DNA of 64,000 nt from Deefgea salmonis (GCF_020531905.1 NZ_JAJAWG010000004.1:62001-126000); one strand, 5' to 3'. Shown: positions 1 through 8,289, counted from the stretch's first letter. Numbers and translations: made by a program. The notes: a model not told the origin generated them from the sequence alone.

Positions 1-575
1 ACTCAGAGCAGATGATGAACGGGCTCAATTTATACCGAGATCAGCGCGATCGGGCGATGGAACAACTGTTTATCTCGATTTATGGCTCGCCGATATTGCA
101 GCAAATGCTGGGCATTACTGCGGCATCTTGCCCGGCGATGCCAGCCATAACGCCAGAGCGCCACGCTTTTATCCAGCAGCGCATTGCCTACTTTAACGCC
201 AATATGGCCGAAGGCGGTTTGCGCGAGGCGGTGATTCGCGCCTTGCTGTATATCGGCATGGCGGGGGATGGCGTCGATGAGCGGGCATTTAATGCTTTGC
301 GCTTAATTCGCTCGCAAAATGAGGCGCTGCCATTGTCTGAGTTTAAGCAGCAGCTGCGTGAACAGTATTTTTCATTGCGCTTAGACCCAGATCGCGCTTT
401 GGCGACGATGGTCGACATGTTGCCTGCGGATTTAGCCAAAAGGCAGGCGGCATTGGAAGTGATTCGGCGCATCGCAGGGGCCGCAGGAGAGATGAGCGCG
501 GTAGCGACGGCACGCTTACATGAGATTGAAGCGCTGTTTGTGGCAGAAAAAACGCCGCAGCATTCACTGCAATAA
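1..575 (+). CDS. DUF3141 domain protein, C-terminal part (partial)
   Basis: The reading frame is open from the window edge (codon boundary at base 3) to a TAA at 573-575, so the 5' part of the gene lies outside the window. The visible 190 residues are helical and soluble, with no membrane segment. They resemble the C-terminal end of DUF3141 proteins, which are long proteins with an alpha/beta-hydrolase-like, PHB-synthase-related N-terminal region. DUF3141 genes commonly sit just before a phosphate acetyltransferase and acetate kinase, and that is the arrangement here. The family assignment therefore rests on both sequence and context. The biochemical role is unknown; a link to acyl-CoA or polyhydroxyalkanoate metabolism is inference. 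Confidence 0.6.
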   Translation, partial: SEQMMNGLNLYRDQRDRAMEQLFISIYGSPILQQMLGITAASCPAMPAITPERHAFIQQRIAYFNANMAEGGLREAVIRALLYIGMAGDGVDERAFNALRLIRSQNEALPLSEFKQQLREQYFSLRLDPDRALATMVDMLPADLAKRQAALEVIRRIAGAAGEMSAVATARLHEIEALFVAEKTPQHSLQ

Positions 576-654
576 ACCATGTGCTTGGCGGTTTGGGTCT
601 GGTTGGCCCAATACCGCAGCTCAATCCAAGATCAATCGATTCTAGAGACCCAAT

Positions 655-1593
655 ATGGCGCATGAAAAATATCAAAATTTGATCACACGCTGTCAGGCAC
701 TCAGCCCCGTGGCCACTGCGGTGGTGCATCCTTGCGATGAGAGCTCGCTGCGTGGCGCGGTCGAGGCCGCTGAAGCCGGGATTTTGCTGCCGATTTTAGT
801 TGGCCCGAGGGGCAAAATTGCGGCGGTTGCCGCTGAGTTTAAATTGGATATCTCGGGCTTTACGCTGATCGACACGCCGCATAGCCAAGCGGCGGCCGAA
901 ATGGCAGTGCAATTGGTGCATCAAGGTAAGGCCAGCATGCTGATGAAAGGCAGTTTGCATACCGATGAGCTGATGGCGGCGGTGGTGCGTACTGCAACGG
1001 GCTTGCGTACTGCAAGGCGAATTAGCCATGCATTTATTATGGATGTACCGAGTTTAGATCGCGTTATCATCATTACCGACGCGGCGATTAATATCTTGCC
1101 AACGCTCAAAGACAAAGTGCACATCGTACAAAACGCCATTGATTTGGCGCATGCCTTGGGGTTTAACGCGCCCAAAGTGGCGATTTTATCGGCAATGGAA
1201 ACCGTGAACCCCGATATTCCGTCAACGGTTGAAGCGGCGGCATTGTGCAAAATGGCCGATCGTCAGCAAATCACTGGCGCGATTTTAGATGGGCCATTGG
1301 CGCTGGATAATGCGATCAATCTACAAGCGGCGCAAATCAAAAAAATCGATTCTCCGGTGGCGGGCATGGCCGATATTTTGGTCGCGCCAGATTTGGAGTC
1401 GGGCAATATGCTCGCCAAAAGCCTGACCTTTATGGCGGGAGCCGATGCCGCTGGCATCGTGCTTGGCGCACGCGTGCCGATTATTTTGACCAGTCGCGCC
1501 GATTCTTTAATGACGCGCTTGGCGTCTTGCGCGGTGGCCGCTTTGGTGGCCGAATCGCAGCGGCTGAATTTAAAACAAGCGGTGGCCGTATGA
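655..1593 (+). CDS. pta: phosphate acetyltransferase (PTA/PTB family)
   Basis: This 312-residue cytoplasmic enzyme of the phosphate acetyl/butyryl transferase family should interconvert acetyl-CoA plus phosphate with acetyl phosphate plus CoA. The PTA_PTB fold fills almost the whole protein. Family-type segments include the LMKGSLHTDELM region near residue 100 and the TDAAINILP region near residue 145. It is the short form and has no N-terminal MaoC hydratase domain or DRTGG domain, unlike bifunctional and E. coli-type enzymes. Its stop overlaps the ackA start in an ATGA arrangement, so the two are translationally coupled. Phosphotransbutyrylase activity cannot be excluded from sequence, but the acetate kinase partner favours acetyl-CoA. 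Confidence 0.88.
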   Translation: MAHEKYQNLITRCQALSPVATAVVHPCDESSLRGAVEAAEAGILLPILVGPRGKIAAVAAEFKLDISGFTLIDTPHSQAAAEMAVQLVHQGKASMLMKGSLHTDELMAAVVRTATGLRTARRISHAFIMDVPSLDRVIIITDAAINILPTLKDKVHIVQNAIDLAHALGFNAPKVAILSAMETVNPDIPSTVEAAALCKMADRQQITGAILDGPLALDNAINLQAAQIKKIDSPVAGMADILVAPDLESGNMLAKSLTFMAGADAAGIVLGARVPIILTSRADSLMTRLASCAVAALVAESQRLNLKQAVAV

Positions 1594-2798
1594 GCGAAGC
1601 CATTTTAGTGTTGAACGCTGGCTCTTCTAGCCTTAAGTTTTCGCTGTTTCTAGCGCAAGACGATGCGCTTAATGTGTGGCTCACAGGACAACTTGAAGGC
1701 CTTTATACCGAGGCGCGCTTTAAAGTCAAAGACGCGCTGGGCGCTTTAATCGGCGAAAAACAATGGCTTGATGGTGAAGCACTCGGCCACGAAGGGGCAT
1801 TAGCGCATTTGGCAGACTTTTTGCGCGAGCAATTGGGTGAGCATCATTTAGTGGCGGTGGGGCATCGGGTGGTGCATGGCGGAATGACTTATACCGCGCC
1901 GGTGGCACTCAATGCGGCGATTGTGCAAGATTTAACTCGCCTTATTGCGCTGGCGCCATTGCACCAACCGCACAATCTAAAGCCGATTTCAATCTTACTG
2001 GCGCAGCGTGCTGATTTACTGCAAGTGGCTTGTTTTGATACGGCGTTTCATTGCACCCAAGCGGCGGTAGAACAAACCTTTGCGCTGCCACGGCAGATCA
2101 CTGAGTTGGGCGTGCGGCGCTATGGTTTTCATGGCTTGTCTTATGAATATATTACGAAAGTGCTGCCACAGTACGCTGCCCAAGCACGCCGCGTGGTGGT
2201 GCTGCATTTAGGCAATGGCGCGAGCATGTGCGCGATTCAAGACGGACAAAGCGTGGCTAGTACTATGGGTTTTACTGCCGTTGATGGCCTGCCGATGGGA
2301 ACGCGCTGCGGTAATTTAGATCCCGGCGTGGTGCTCTATCTGATGGATGAATTAAAAATGGACGTGCGCGCCATCGAAAAACTGCTGTATCAACAGTCGG
2401 GTTTATTGGGGGTTTCTGGGGTATCAAATGATATGCGCACCTTGCTCGATTCCGATGATCCTCAGGCCAAGTTTGCGGTGGATTTATTTGTGTATCGGAT
2501 TGCGCGCGAATTGGGCGCTTTGGTCGCCACCATGGGCGGCGTCGATGCTTTGGTCTTTACCGCCGGCATTGGCGAGCATGCACCGCTGATTCGGCAGCGT
2601 GTTTGCCAAGCCGCGGCTTGGCTGGGGCTCGATTTGGATGAGGCCGCCAATCAGGCGGGTGCGGCACGGATTAGCCGCGCAGACAGCGCGGTCAGTGCAT
2701 GGCAGATTCCGACGCAAGAAGAATGGATGATTGCCCAACACACCCAGCAGATTTTACACCGCACTCGCGCCAATGCGGCGTCAGCACGGATTGACTGA
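1590..2798 (+). CDS. ackA: acetate kinase
   Basis: The 402-residue protein is an ASKHA-fold kinase that transfers phosphate between acetyl phosphate and ADP, giving acetate and ATP. It starts with the acetokinase signature (VLNAGSSSLKFSLF, residues 6-19). It also carries the family segments VGHRVVHGG, FDTAFH, YGFHGLSYEY, HLGNGAS and GTRCGNLDPG, and the C-terminal FTAGIGEHAP motif. Its length is typical for AckA. I chose the ATG at 1590, which overlaps the pta stop, over an in-frame upstream start at 1527 inside pta, because the acetokinase signature begins immediately after it. The gene converges on the minus-strand ATPase gene, with only 2 bases between the two stop codons. Confidence 0.96.
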   Translation: MSEAILVLNAGSSSLKFSLFLAQDDALNVWLTGQLEGLYTEARFKVKDALGALIGEKQWLDGEALGHEGALAHLADFLREQLGEHHLVAVGHRVVHGGMTYTAPVALNAAIVQDLTRLIALAPLHQPHNLKPISILLAQRADLLQVACFDTAFHCTQAAVEQTFALPRQITELGVRRYGFHGLSYEYITKVLPQYAAQARRVVVLHLGNGASMCAIQDGQSVASTMGFTAVDGLPMGTRCGNLDPGVVLYLMDELKMDVRAIEKLLYQQSGLLGVSGVSNDMRTLLDSDDPQAKFAVDLFVYRIARELGALVATMGGVDALVFTAGIGEHAPLIRQRVCQAAAWLGLDLDEAANQAGAARISRADSAVSAWQIPTQEEWMIAQHTQQILHRTRANAASARID

Positions 2799-2800
2799 GT

Positions 2801-3835
2801 TTATGGGGGATTGCGGCGCAATAGTTTGCTCAATTGCGGATCAATGATTTGCCATTGATTCGCCAATTGCGCAATCACCCGATTTCTTTGCATTTTTTTA
2901 AAGCTGCTTTGAATTTGCGAAGCGCTGATCTCTGGGCTCCCCGTTTGTTCTGCAAGCCAAAGTCGGTATTTCAGCTCATAAAATTGCTGCCGACCTTCGG
3001 CAATTCCCAGCAATAATAATCGGTCTAAACGCGCTAAATCTTCCCAACCCAGTGCCGCAATACTGACTTGCTGTTGCCGCTGCAATTGCCGCGCTAATAC
3101 TTCTGGCAGTGATTTCACTGGATCGAGCACCAATTCTTCAATCATGGCGCGCATGGCTGCAGGTGAGCGCTGTAGTTTTTCAAAGGCTGGCATGATGCTG
3201 GCGCGATCAATTTGTCCCCAAGTAATCCCCGCATAGTTGTCGCTCATGGCGCTTGATTTGCCGATGTTTTGCGTTAGCTGCTTATATAGATTGAGTAAGT
3301 GATCGATATAGCCATCGCCCATTTCGGGGAGTGAGAGGCCGGCGCTATGCTGGGCGAGCAAGCTTGGATACGCGGCGTGGTGTCGTTGCTGGCAGGTAAA
3401 AATGACCTTAATGAACTGACCGTGCGGCGGCATAGCGTGGAAGATTTCTTCCAGCAAGACGATGCCGCGTTCTTTTTGCAGCAGTAAATCGGCATCATCA
3501 ATTAACAGTGCCACTGGTTTTTTCTGGCTATGCAACTGAGCAAATAAAGCGGCCATCGAGCTGGCCGATTCTTTGGCTGGATTTTTACGCATTAGGTTTT
3601 GCAATTGATGACTTAGCCAATGCTCATTCATCGCAAAATCGGTCAGTGTTTCGCGTAGGCGCAGTTCAAGAAACTTACTCGGTACTTGGGAGCAAGAAAA
3701 ATACTGAGTGCGCCAGCCTTGTTTTTCTAGCCATGGCATGAGGTCATTTTGTAAAAAATGGCTTTTGCCTCCAGCGCGGACGGCCATCAGGGTGATGCAG
3801 TCTGCCAGATCGTTTTCCCAGAGTTGAAATAGCAT
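2801..3835 (-). CDS. AAA-like ATP-binding protein, function unknown
   Basis: This 344-residue soluble protein looks like a P-loop ATPase. A Walker B-like strand (VALLIDDADLLL) lies near residue 110. A Walker A-like loop near residue 20 reads AVRAGGKSH, which keeps the GKS core but has Ala where the first Gly of the consensus is expected. After the ATPase part comes a helical region, then a C-terminal segment from about residue 260 that may be a winged helix. The gene is alone, converging on ackA and divergent from the PTS operon. I do not recognise a named family. MoxR, Hda-like or archaeal-type AAA ATPases are the closest guesses. Confidence 0.55.
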   Translation of the reverse strand: MLFQLWENDLADCITLMAVRAGGKSHFLQNDLMPWLEKQGWRTQYFSCSQVPSKFLELRLRETLTDFAMNEHWLSHQLQNLMRKNPAKESASSMAALFAQLHSQKKPVALLIDDADLLLQKERGIVLLEEIFHAMPPHGQFIKVIFTCQQRHHAAYPSLLAQHSAGLSLPEMGDGYIDHLLNLYKQLTQNIGKSSAMSDNYAGITWGQIDRASIMPAFEKLQRSPAAMRAMIEELVLDPVKSLPEVLARQLQRQQQVSIAALGWEDLARLDRLLLLGIAEGRQQFYELKYRLWLAEQTGSPEISASQIQSSFKKMQRNRVIAQLANQWQIIDPQLSKLLRRNPP

Positions 3836-4140
3836 GCTCGCAAGCGATTGGCGCGGATAGTGCCATGGGTTTGGATTGGAAATTTTTATGCTCCAATGAA
3901 TAATTATGCACTAAAGAAATAAATCGATTATGTACGCATAAATTTTTTATGTATTGGTATTAAGTCCATGTAAATTAAGTTGATTTATTTTTTTATGGAT
4001 TTATTTATATATCTTAAATTGCTAATATGCCTTTGGATTAAAATTGTTAATTATGGGTATTTTGTTGGTTTTATTCATTTTCATTGGGCGTAGCATGAAG
4101 TCATTGAATTTTGCTGAATGACTTGACCGAGGAGTGCCGT
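3836..4140. other. AT-rich divergent regulatory region
   Basis: About 300 bases separate the ATPase gene (minus) from the PTS operon (plus). The stretch is markedly AT-rich and has no credible ORF. It must hold the promoters of both divergent units, but I could not pick a convincing -35/-10 pair. The only distinct structure is the inverted repeat at 4098-4124. Confidence 0.5.
4098..4124. repeat. inverted repeat before PTS operon (possible operator)
   Basis: Perfect 8-bp arms (AAGTCATT and AATGACTT) are separated by 11 bases and end just before the Shine-Dalgarno of the IIA gene. This could be a repressor operator or an mRNA hairpin that affects translation of the first gene. Confidence 0.4.
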
Positions 4141-4590
4141 ATGTTGAATGAAATTTTAACCCCCGATAGCATTGTATTTAAAACTTCATGCCCAGATTGG
4201 CAAACGGCAGTTCGTGAATCATGCGCGCCATTATTAGTACGAGGAACAATTGAGCCGGCGTATATCGATGCCATTATTGCTAATGTCATTGAATTGGGCC
4301 CTTATATTGTGATTGCTCCTGATATTGCGATTCCCCATGCCCGGCCAGAGGCCGGCGCATTAGCGATGGGGATGTCTTTATTAAAACTCACTGAGCCGGT
4401 GGCCTTTGGTAGCGAGCCCGATGAACAAGCCAGAATGCTATTTGCATTTTCGGCCATTGATAGCCGCAGCCATCAGCGCGCTTTAAAACAACTTGCCGAT
4501 TTAATTATGGATGAAGAAAAATTTGCGGCTTTAGCCGCTGCCGATTCTGTGGATGCCGTATTGGCATTAATTAATAGCGTTTCAAATTAA
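4141..4590 (+). CDS. PTS IIA component, ascorbate/mannitol-type
   Basis: The 149-residue EIIA-type-2 domain would take phosphate from HPr and pass it to the IIB protein. The phosphorylated histidine is expected in the IPHARPE motif (His66), preceded by the usual IAPDIA strand. I chose ATG 4141 over an in-frame ATG at 4111 because GAGGAG at 4129-4134 lies six bases upstream. It is the first gene of a three-gene PTS operon, and IIB follows after 11 bases. It belongs with UlaC/SgaA-like proteins. The true substrate is not evident, because no ascorbate-6-phosphate catabolic genes are present. Confidence 0.85.
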   Translation: MLNEILTPDSIVFKTSCPDWQTAVRESCAPLLVRGTIEPAYIDAIIANVIELGPYIVIAPDIAIPHARPEAGALAMGMSLLKLTEPVAFGSEPDEQARMLFAFSAIDSRSHQRALKQLADLIMDEEKFAALAAADSVDAVLALINSVSN

Positions 4591-4601
4591 GGAGCATCAC
4601 C

Positions 4602-4871
4602 ATGAAAATTATGATCGTCTGTGGCAATGGTTTGGGTAGCAGCATGATGTTGGAAATGACGGTGAATTCAGTCCTTAAAGACATGGGTGTAATCGCTGAA
4701 GTGGGCCATACCGATTTATTTTCGGCAAAAAGTGAAGTGGCCGATTTATTTGTCGGTTCGCACGAAATCATGAGTCAGCTCGATGATGGCAGCCGCCAAT
4801 TAGCCGGGGTGCGCAATATTATGGATAAAGCCGAAGTGCGCGCCGCGCTTGAATTAAAACTCAATCAATAA
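4602..4871 (+). CDS. PTS IIB component, ascorbate (Ula)-type
   Basis: This small 89-residue cytoplasmic IIB protein carries the phosphocysteine Cys7 in the N-terminal loop VCGNGLGSS, typical of the lactose/ascorbate IIB fold. It would receive phosphate from His66 of the upstream IIA protein and hand it to the sugar carried by the IIC permease. A Shine-Dalgarno sequence (AAGGAG) precedes the ATG. It lies 11 bases after the IIA gene and 15 bases before the IIC gene. The family is UlaB/SgaB-like, slightly shorter than the E. coli protein. Confidence 0.88.
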   Translation: MKIMIVCGNGLGSSMMLEMTVNSVLKDMGVIAEVGHTDLFSAKSEVADLFVGSHEIMSQLDDGSRQLAGVRNIMDKAEVRAALELKLNQ

Positions 4872-4886
4872 ATCTAGGCCAAGCTG

Positions 4887-6146
4887 ATGATTAAATTTCT
4901 ACTCGATGTTTTATCTGATCCCGCAATTTTAATTGGTATTTTTGCCTTGTCGGGCTTATTGCTGCAAAAAGCCAAAATCTCGGATGTGATTGGCGGAACG
5001 ATTAAAACTATTCTGGGTTTTGTGATTTTAGGCGCGGGCGCGCAAATCTTAATTGGTTCGCTCGATGTATTTCGCCAAGTCTTTGATCACGCCTATGGAT
5101 TAAAGGGCACGATTCCGAATAATGAAGGCATTACCGCGCTGGCATTAAAAGAAGTCGGCTCGCAAACCGCCTATGTGATGATTCTGGGGATGGTGTTTAA
5201 TTTGTTGTTGGCGCGTTTTACGCCACTTAAATACATCTTTTTAACCGGTCATCACACCTTATTTATGGCGTGTTTGATTGTGGCGGTGCTCAGCACCGGC
5301 GGTTATAGCAGCTGGAGTGTGGTGTTATTTGGTGGTGCATTATTGGGCTGCTTGATGGTGGTGATGCCGGCCTTGCTGCAACCTTTAACGCGCAAAGTCA
5401 CTGGGAGCGACAACTTTGCCTTGGGGCATTTCGGTTCATTTGGTTATTTGGCGGCCGGTTGGATTGGCGTATTGGTGGGCAAAAATGGTCGCTCGACCGA
5501 AGACATTAAAGTCCCTGATTCATTGCGTTTTTTGCGTGATACCTCGATTTCAATGGCCTTAACTATGGCGGTGTTATTCTTTGTTGTTTCAATGGCCGCT
5601 GGCAGTGATTACATCGAGCAAAATTTATCGGGCGGCGTAAACTTCATAGTATATGGCTTTAAGCAAGCACTGACCTTCTCTGCAGGCGTATACATCATCT
5701 TGGCAGGGGTGCGTTTATTGATCTCGGAAATCGTACCTGCCTTTAAAGGCATTTCGGATAAATTGATTCCGAATGCTAAACCGGCACTCGATTGCCCAGC
5801 GATCTTCCCGTTTGCCCCGAATGCAGTGGTGATTGGTTTCTTGTTTAGCTTTATCGGCGGCTTGTTGGCGATGTTTATCACCCCAGCCATCGGTTTGGCG
5901 GTGATTGTTCCGGGCTTGATTCCGCATTTTTTTACCGGCGCAACGGCAGGCGTTTATGGTAATGCCACCGGTGGACTGCGTGGCGCAATCGTCGGCTCGT
6001 TTATCAATGGTCTGTTGATTAGTTTCTTACCGGCCTTGTTATTGGGTAGTTTAGGCGCATTGGGTTTTGCCGGTACTACTTTTGGCGATACTGATTTTGG
6101 TGTGGTGGGGCTATTGCTGACAGGGTTTATGTTTATTACTCATTAA
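4887..6146 (+). CDS. PTS IIC permease, ascorbate (UlaA/SgaT) family
   Basis: The 419-residue integral membrane protein has about ten hydrophobic segments. It should be the sugar channel of the PTS complex formed with the two preceding genes. Family resemblance to UlaA/SgaT is clear in the N-terminal LSDPAILIGIFALSGLLLQK region, the GAGAQILIGSL segment and the Gly-rich C-terminal helices. At 419 residues it is a shorter version than E. coli UlaA (about 465). There is no regulator, lactonase or decarboxylase gene nearby. The transported compound could therefore be something other than L-ascorbate. A strong terminator follows 16 bases after the stop. Confidence 0.88.
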   Translation: MIKFLLDVLSDPAILIGIFALSGLLLQKAKISDVIGGTIKTILGFVILGAGAQILIGSLDVFRQVFDHAYGLKGTIPNNEGITALALKEVGSQTAYVMILGMVFNLLLARFTPLKYIFLTGHHTLFMACLIVAVLSTGGYSSWSVVLFGGALLGCLMVVMPALLQPLTRKVTGSDNFALGHFGSFGYLAAGWIGVLVGKNGRSTEDIKVPDSLRFLRDTSISMALTMAVLFFVVSMAAGSDYIEQNLSGGVNFIVYGFKQALTFSAGVYIILAGVRLLISEIVPAFKGISDKLIPNAKPALDCPAIFPFAPNAVVIGFLFSFIGGLLAMFITPAIGLAVIVPGLIPHFFTGATAGVYGNATGGLRGAIVGSFINGLLISFLPALLLGSLGALGFAGTTFGDTDFGVVGLLLTGFMFITH

Positions 6147-6162
6147 GCAAGTATTGAGCATG

Positions 6163-6195
6163 AAAAAAGCCCTGATGATGTCATCAGGGCTTTTT
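6163..6195 (+). terminator. intrinsic terminator of PTS operon
   Basis: A 10-bp GC-rich stem (GCCCTGATGA / TCATCAGGGC, 6169-6190) is followed by a T-run. A-rich sequence on the other side would let it also end the tRNA-Ser transcript from the minus strand. Confidence 0.85.
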
Positions 6196-6205
6196 GTATT
6201 GGGCT

Positions 6206-6295
6206 TGGAGGAGAGAGGGGGATTCGAACCCCCGATAGTATCGCTACTACGCCTGATTTCGAGTCAGGTACATTCAACCACTCTGCCACCTCTCC
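6206..6295 (-). tRNA. tRNA-Ser (anticodon CGA)
   Basis: Read on the minus strand, the 90-nt sequence folds as a class II tRNA. It has acceptor GGAGAGG with TCTCTCC, an anticodon stem CTGACT/AATCAG region with CGA in the loop, and a long variable arm. The T arm is GGGGG-TTCGAAT-CCCCC. CCA is encoded at 6206-6208. The anticodon CGA reads UCG serine codons. The discriminator base is U (plus-strand A at 6209) instead of the G73 usual in serine tRNAs, and the last acceptor pair is G-U. Confidence 0.93.
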
Positions 6296-6308
6296 AACAA
6301 GAGGGCGC

Positions 6309-6337
6309 AGTTTACGCCGTGTGGCCCAATTTGCCAA
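6309..6337 (-). promoter_or_regulatory. sigma-70-type promoter of tRNA-Ser
   Basis: On the minus strand, TTGGCA (6332-6337) and TAAACT (6309-6314) are separated by exactly 17 bases. The tRNA starts 13 bases past the -10 box. Confidence 0.6.
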
Positions 6338-6353
6338 GTTGGGCATTTTTTTT
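6324..6353 (+). terminator. terminator-like hairpin overlapping the tRNA-Ser promoter
   Basis: A 9-bp stem (GCCCAATTT / AAGTTGGGC, one G-U pair) with a three-base loop is followed by eight T on the plus strand. It could block plus-strand transcription running antisense through the tRNA. Its arms also contain the tRNA -35 box. Confidence 0.45.
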
Positions 6354-6642
6354 GCGCGAAGTTCGCGTTCAAAATGGCTTAATGTTGCACTGCAAATTTT
6401 GTAGCTTTTAATCGAGGTGAAAATCAGTGGCCGGCGAAAAAAATCAGCTGGTTTTTGCTTGGCGCGGTGTTTTTTTGACGTCGACCGGTGACGATTTTGG
6501 CGCAAAAGCGAAAAAAAGCGTCGCGATGATCGAGTTGGTGATTACGTGGTATTTTTTTACGCATCGCTTGTGTTGACGCTGCTTGGCGACGTTTTTCTTG
6601 GCGCTGACTTGCAGGTATATTTCACAGATGTGCTTGAATAAT
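6354..6642. other. intergenic region, no gene seen
   Basis: This stretch lies between the tRNA-Ser promoter and the mltF promoter. An open frame on the minus strand (6444-6668) has a basic, low-complexity translation. It has no recognisable family and no convincing ribosome binding site, so I do not call it. Confidence 0.4.
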
Positions 6643-6671
6643 TTGTTGTTTTTCAAATATTTTGGCACAAT
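6643..6671 (+). promoter_or_regulatory. candidate promoter of mltF
   Basis: TTGTTG (6643-6648) and CACAAT (6666-6671) are 17 bases apart and lie 30 bases before the mltF start. Each box matches the consensus only partly. Confidence 0.35.
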
Positions 6672-6701
6672 GCGTCCAACTTAACGATCAACAGGCTAGG
6701 C

Positions 6702-8159
6702 ATGAAGAGATTCTTAACTGCGCTCTCAGCGTGTTTACTTTTGGGCTGTGGCAACCTTTCGTCACCAGCGCAACGTGTATTACCATGGGCGGAGTCAAAA
6801 GAATTGACCGTGCTGGTACAAAATGGTCCAACCACTTTATACGTGGATGCCGAAGGGCGTTATGCGGGGATTGAATACGATTTAGTCACCCGTTTTGCCG
6901 AGGCGCAGGGCTTAAAAGTTCGCTTTATTATGGCCGCGACGTATGGCGAAGTGGTGCAGCGTTTAAAGCGTAAAGAAGCGCATTTGGCCGTGGGGGTGCA
7001 CCGCGATATTGATGGTGAGGGCTTGGTGTTTGGCCCTGGCTATCAAACGGTGAAGCCGGTTTTGGTTTATCCCGCAGCGCGCAATGAAAGCAATGTTTTG
7101 CGTCAGATCGAACAAGGGCAAGGCACGCTCAGTACCTTGCCGCAATACACCGCGTCACTCCAGCAACATAAAATCAAATTTCCAAATTTACTTTGGAACA
7201 CTGTTGATCAAGTCGATAACGAAGATTTGATTGAGTCGGTTGCGTCCGGCAAACTCGATTACGCCGTGGTGGATTCGCATGCGGCCGATATTGCGCAGAA
7301 TTATTATCCCAATGTGGCGATCTCCAAGTCGTTTGGCGATAGTGCTCAGCAATTATCGTGGGCGATGCTGGAAGGTGATAACCAACTGTCGACGATGGTG
7401 TCGGCGTTTTTCCGTCAAGCGATGGCCGATGGTTCATTAGGCCGTTTGCAAGACCGTTACTACGGCCATATTAATCGCGTTGATCCGGTGGATGCCTTGA
7501 CTTATCTCGGGCGAATTAAATCGACTTTGCCGCAATTTAAAGCGACCTTCTTAAAAGCTGAAGCTGAAACCGGCATTGATTGGCGCTTATTGGCGGCTTT
7601 AGCTTACCAAGAATCGCATTGGGACAACGCCTCAATCTCGCCAACCGGTGTGCGCGGCATTATGATGCTGACCAACGACACCGCGTCTTTACTCGGCGTA
7701 AATCGTCTTGATCCACAGCAGAGTATTTTGGGCGGCGCGCGCTATGTGCAGCTGATGCGTAAAGGCATTCCTGAGCATGTGCCAGAACCCGATCGCACTT
7801 GGCAAGCCTTGGCCGCTTATAATATTGGCTTGGGCCATGTTGAGGATGCACGCACCTTAGCGCAGCGTTTAGATAAAAATCCAGATAGCTGGACTGATCT
7901 AAAAGGCATTTTGCCTTTGCTACGTAAAGCCGAACATTTTAGTACCCTAAAATACGGTTATGCGCGCGGCGGTGCGCCGGTGATTTATGTTGAAAGGCTG
8001 AAAACCTATTACGATATTTTGGTGCGTTTTGAAAAACCAAGCAAAATTACAGCACCAGAATATTCAACGACGGTGATGGTCGATAATCCAGGTAATCTGA
8101 CTTTAGATATCAATAGCAAGCTGAGTCAGGCCAAACCGCGTCAAGTTGCTGCCTTATAA
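6702..8159 (+). CDS. mltF: membrane-bound lytic murein transglycosylase F
   Basis: The 485-residue outer-membrane lipoprotein should cleave the glycan strands of peptidoglycan non-hydrolytically, giving 1,6-anhydromuropeptides. A lipoprotein signal ends in LLLGC, making Cys16 the lipidated residue. Residues about 35-260 form a solute-binding-protein family 3-like regulatory domain. Residues about 280-420 form the SLT lysozyme-like domain, with catalytic Glu304 in AYQESHW. The domain order and length match MltF. The released anhydro-muropeptides are the kind of substrate later trimmed by NagZ, whose likely homologue is encoded 1.6 kb downstream. It appears to be a single-gene unit. Confidence 0.93.
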   Translation: MKRFLTALSACLLLGCGNLSSPAQRVLPWAESKELTVLVQNGPTTLYVDAEGRYAGIEYDLVTRFAEAQGLKVRFIMAATYGEVVQRLKRKEAHLAVGVHRDIDGEGLVFGPGYQTVKPVLVYPAARNESNVLRQIEQGQGTLSTLPQYTASLQQHKIKFPNLLWNTVDQVDNEDLIESVASGKLDYAVVDSHAADIAQNYYPNVAISKSFGDSAQQLSWAMLEGDNQLSTMVSAFFRQAMADGSLGRLQDRYYGHINRVDPVDALTYLGRIKSTLPQFKATFLKAEAETGIDWRLLAALAYQESHWDNASISPTGVRGIMMLTNDTASLLGVNRLDPQQSILGGARYVQLMRKGIPEHVPEPDRTWQALAAYNIGLGHVEDARTLAQRLDKNPDSWTDLKGILPLLRKAEHFSTLKYGYARGGAPVIYVERLKTYYDILVRFEKPSKITAPEYSTTVMVDNPGNLTLDINSKLSQAKPRQVAAL

Positions 8160-8252
8160 TTTAGCGTTGTTTAGTATTTAATTTCAAAAAAATTCAGTTT
8201 TCCGTGTGGCTTTTGAAAGATGGCTTGGGGCTGTATTGCCGCGCATTTCCGG

Positions 8253-8258
8253 TACAAT
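8253..8258 (+). promoter_or_regulatory. candidate -10 box for gltX
   Basis: TACAAT lies 31 bases upstream of the gltX ATG. No good -35 box is found at the matching distance. Confidence 0.3.
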
Positions 8259-8289
8259 AGTATTTTTGCTTTTCGCCGGATCTGCGCCC

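Noticed and set aside
6143-6505. Minus-strand open frame covering tRNA-Ser
   Set aside because: It runs through the tRNA and a terminator; not a plausible coding gene.
6444-6668. 74-codon minus-strand ORF between tRNA-Ser and mltF
   Set aside because: Basic, low-information translation, no ribosome site and no homology I recognise.
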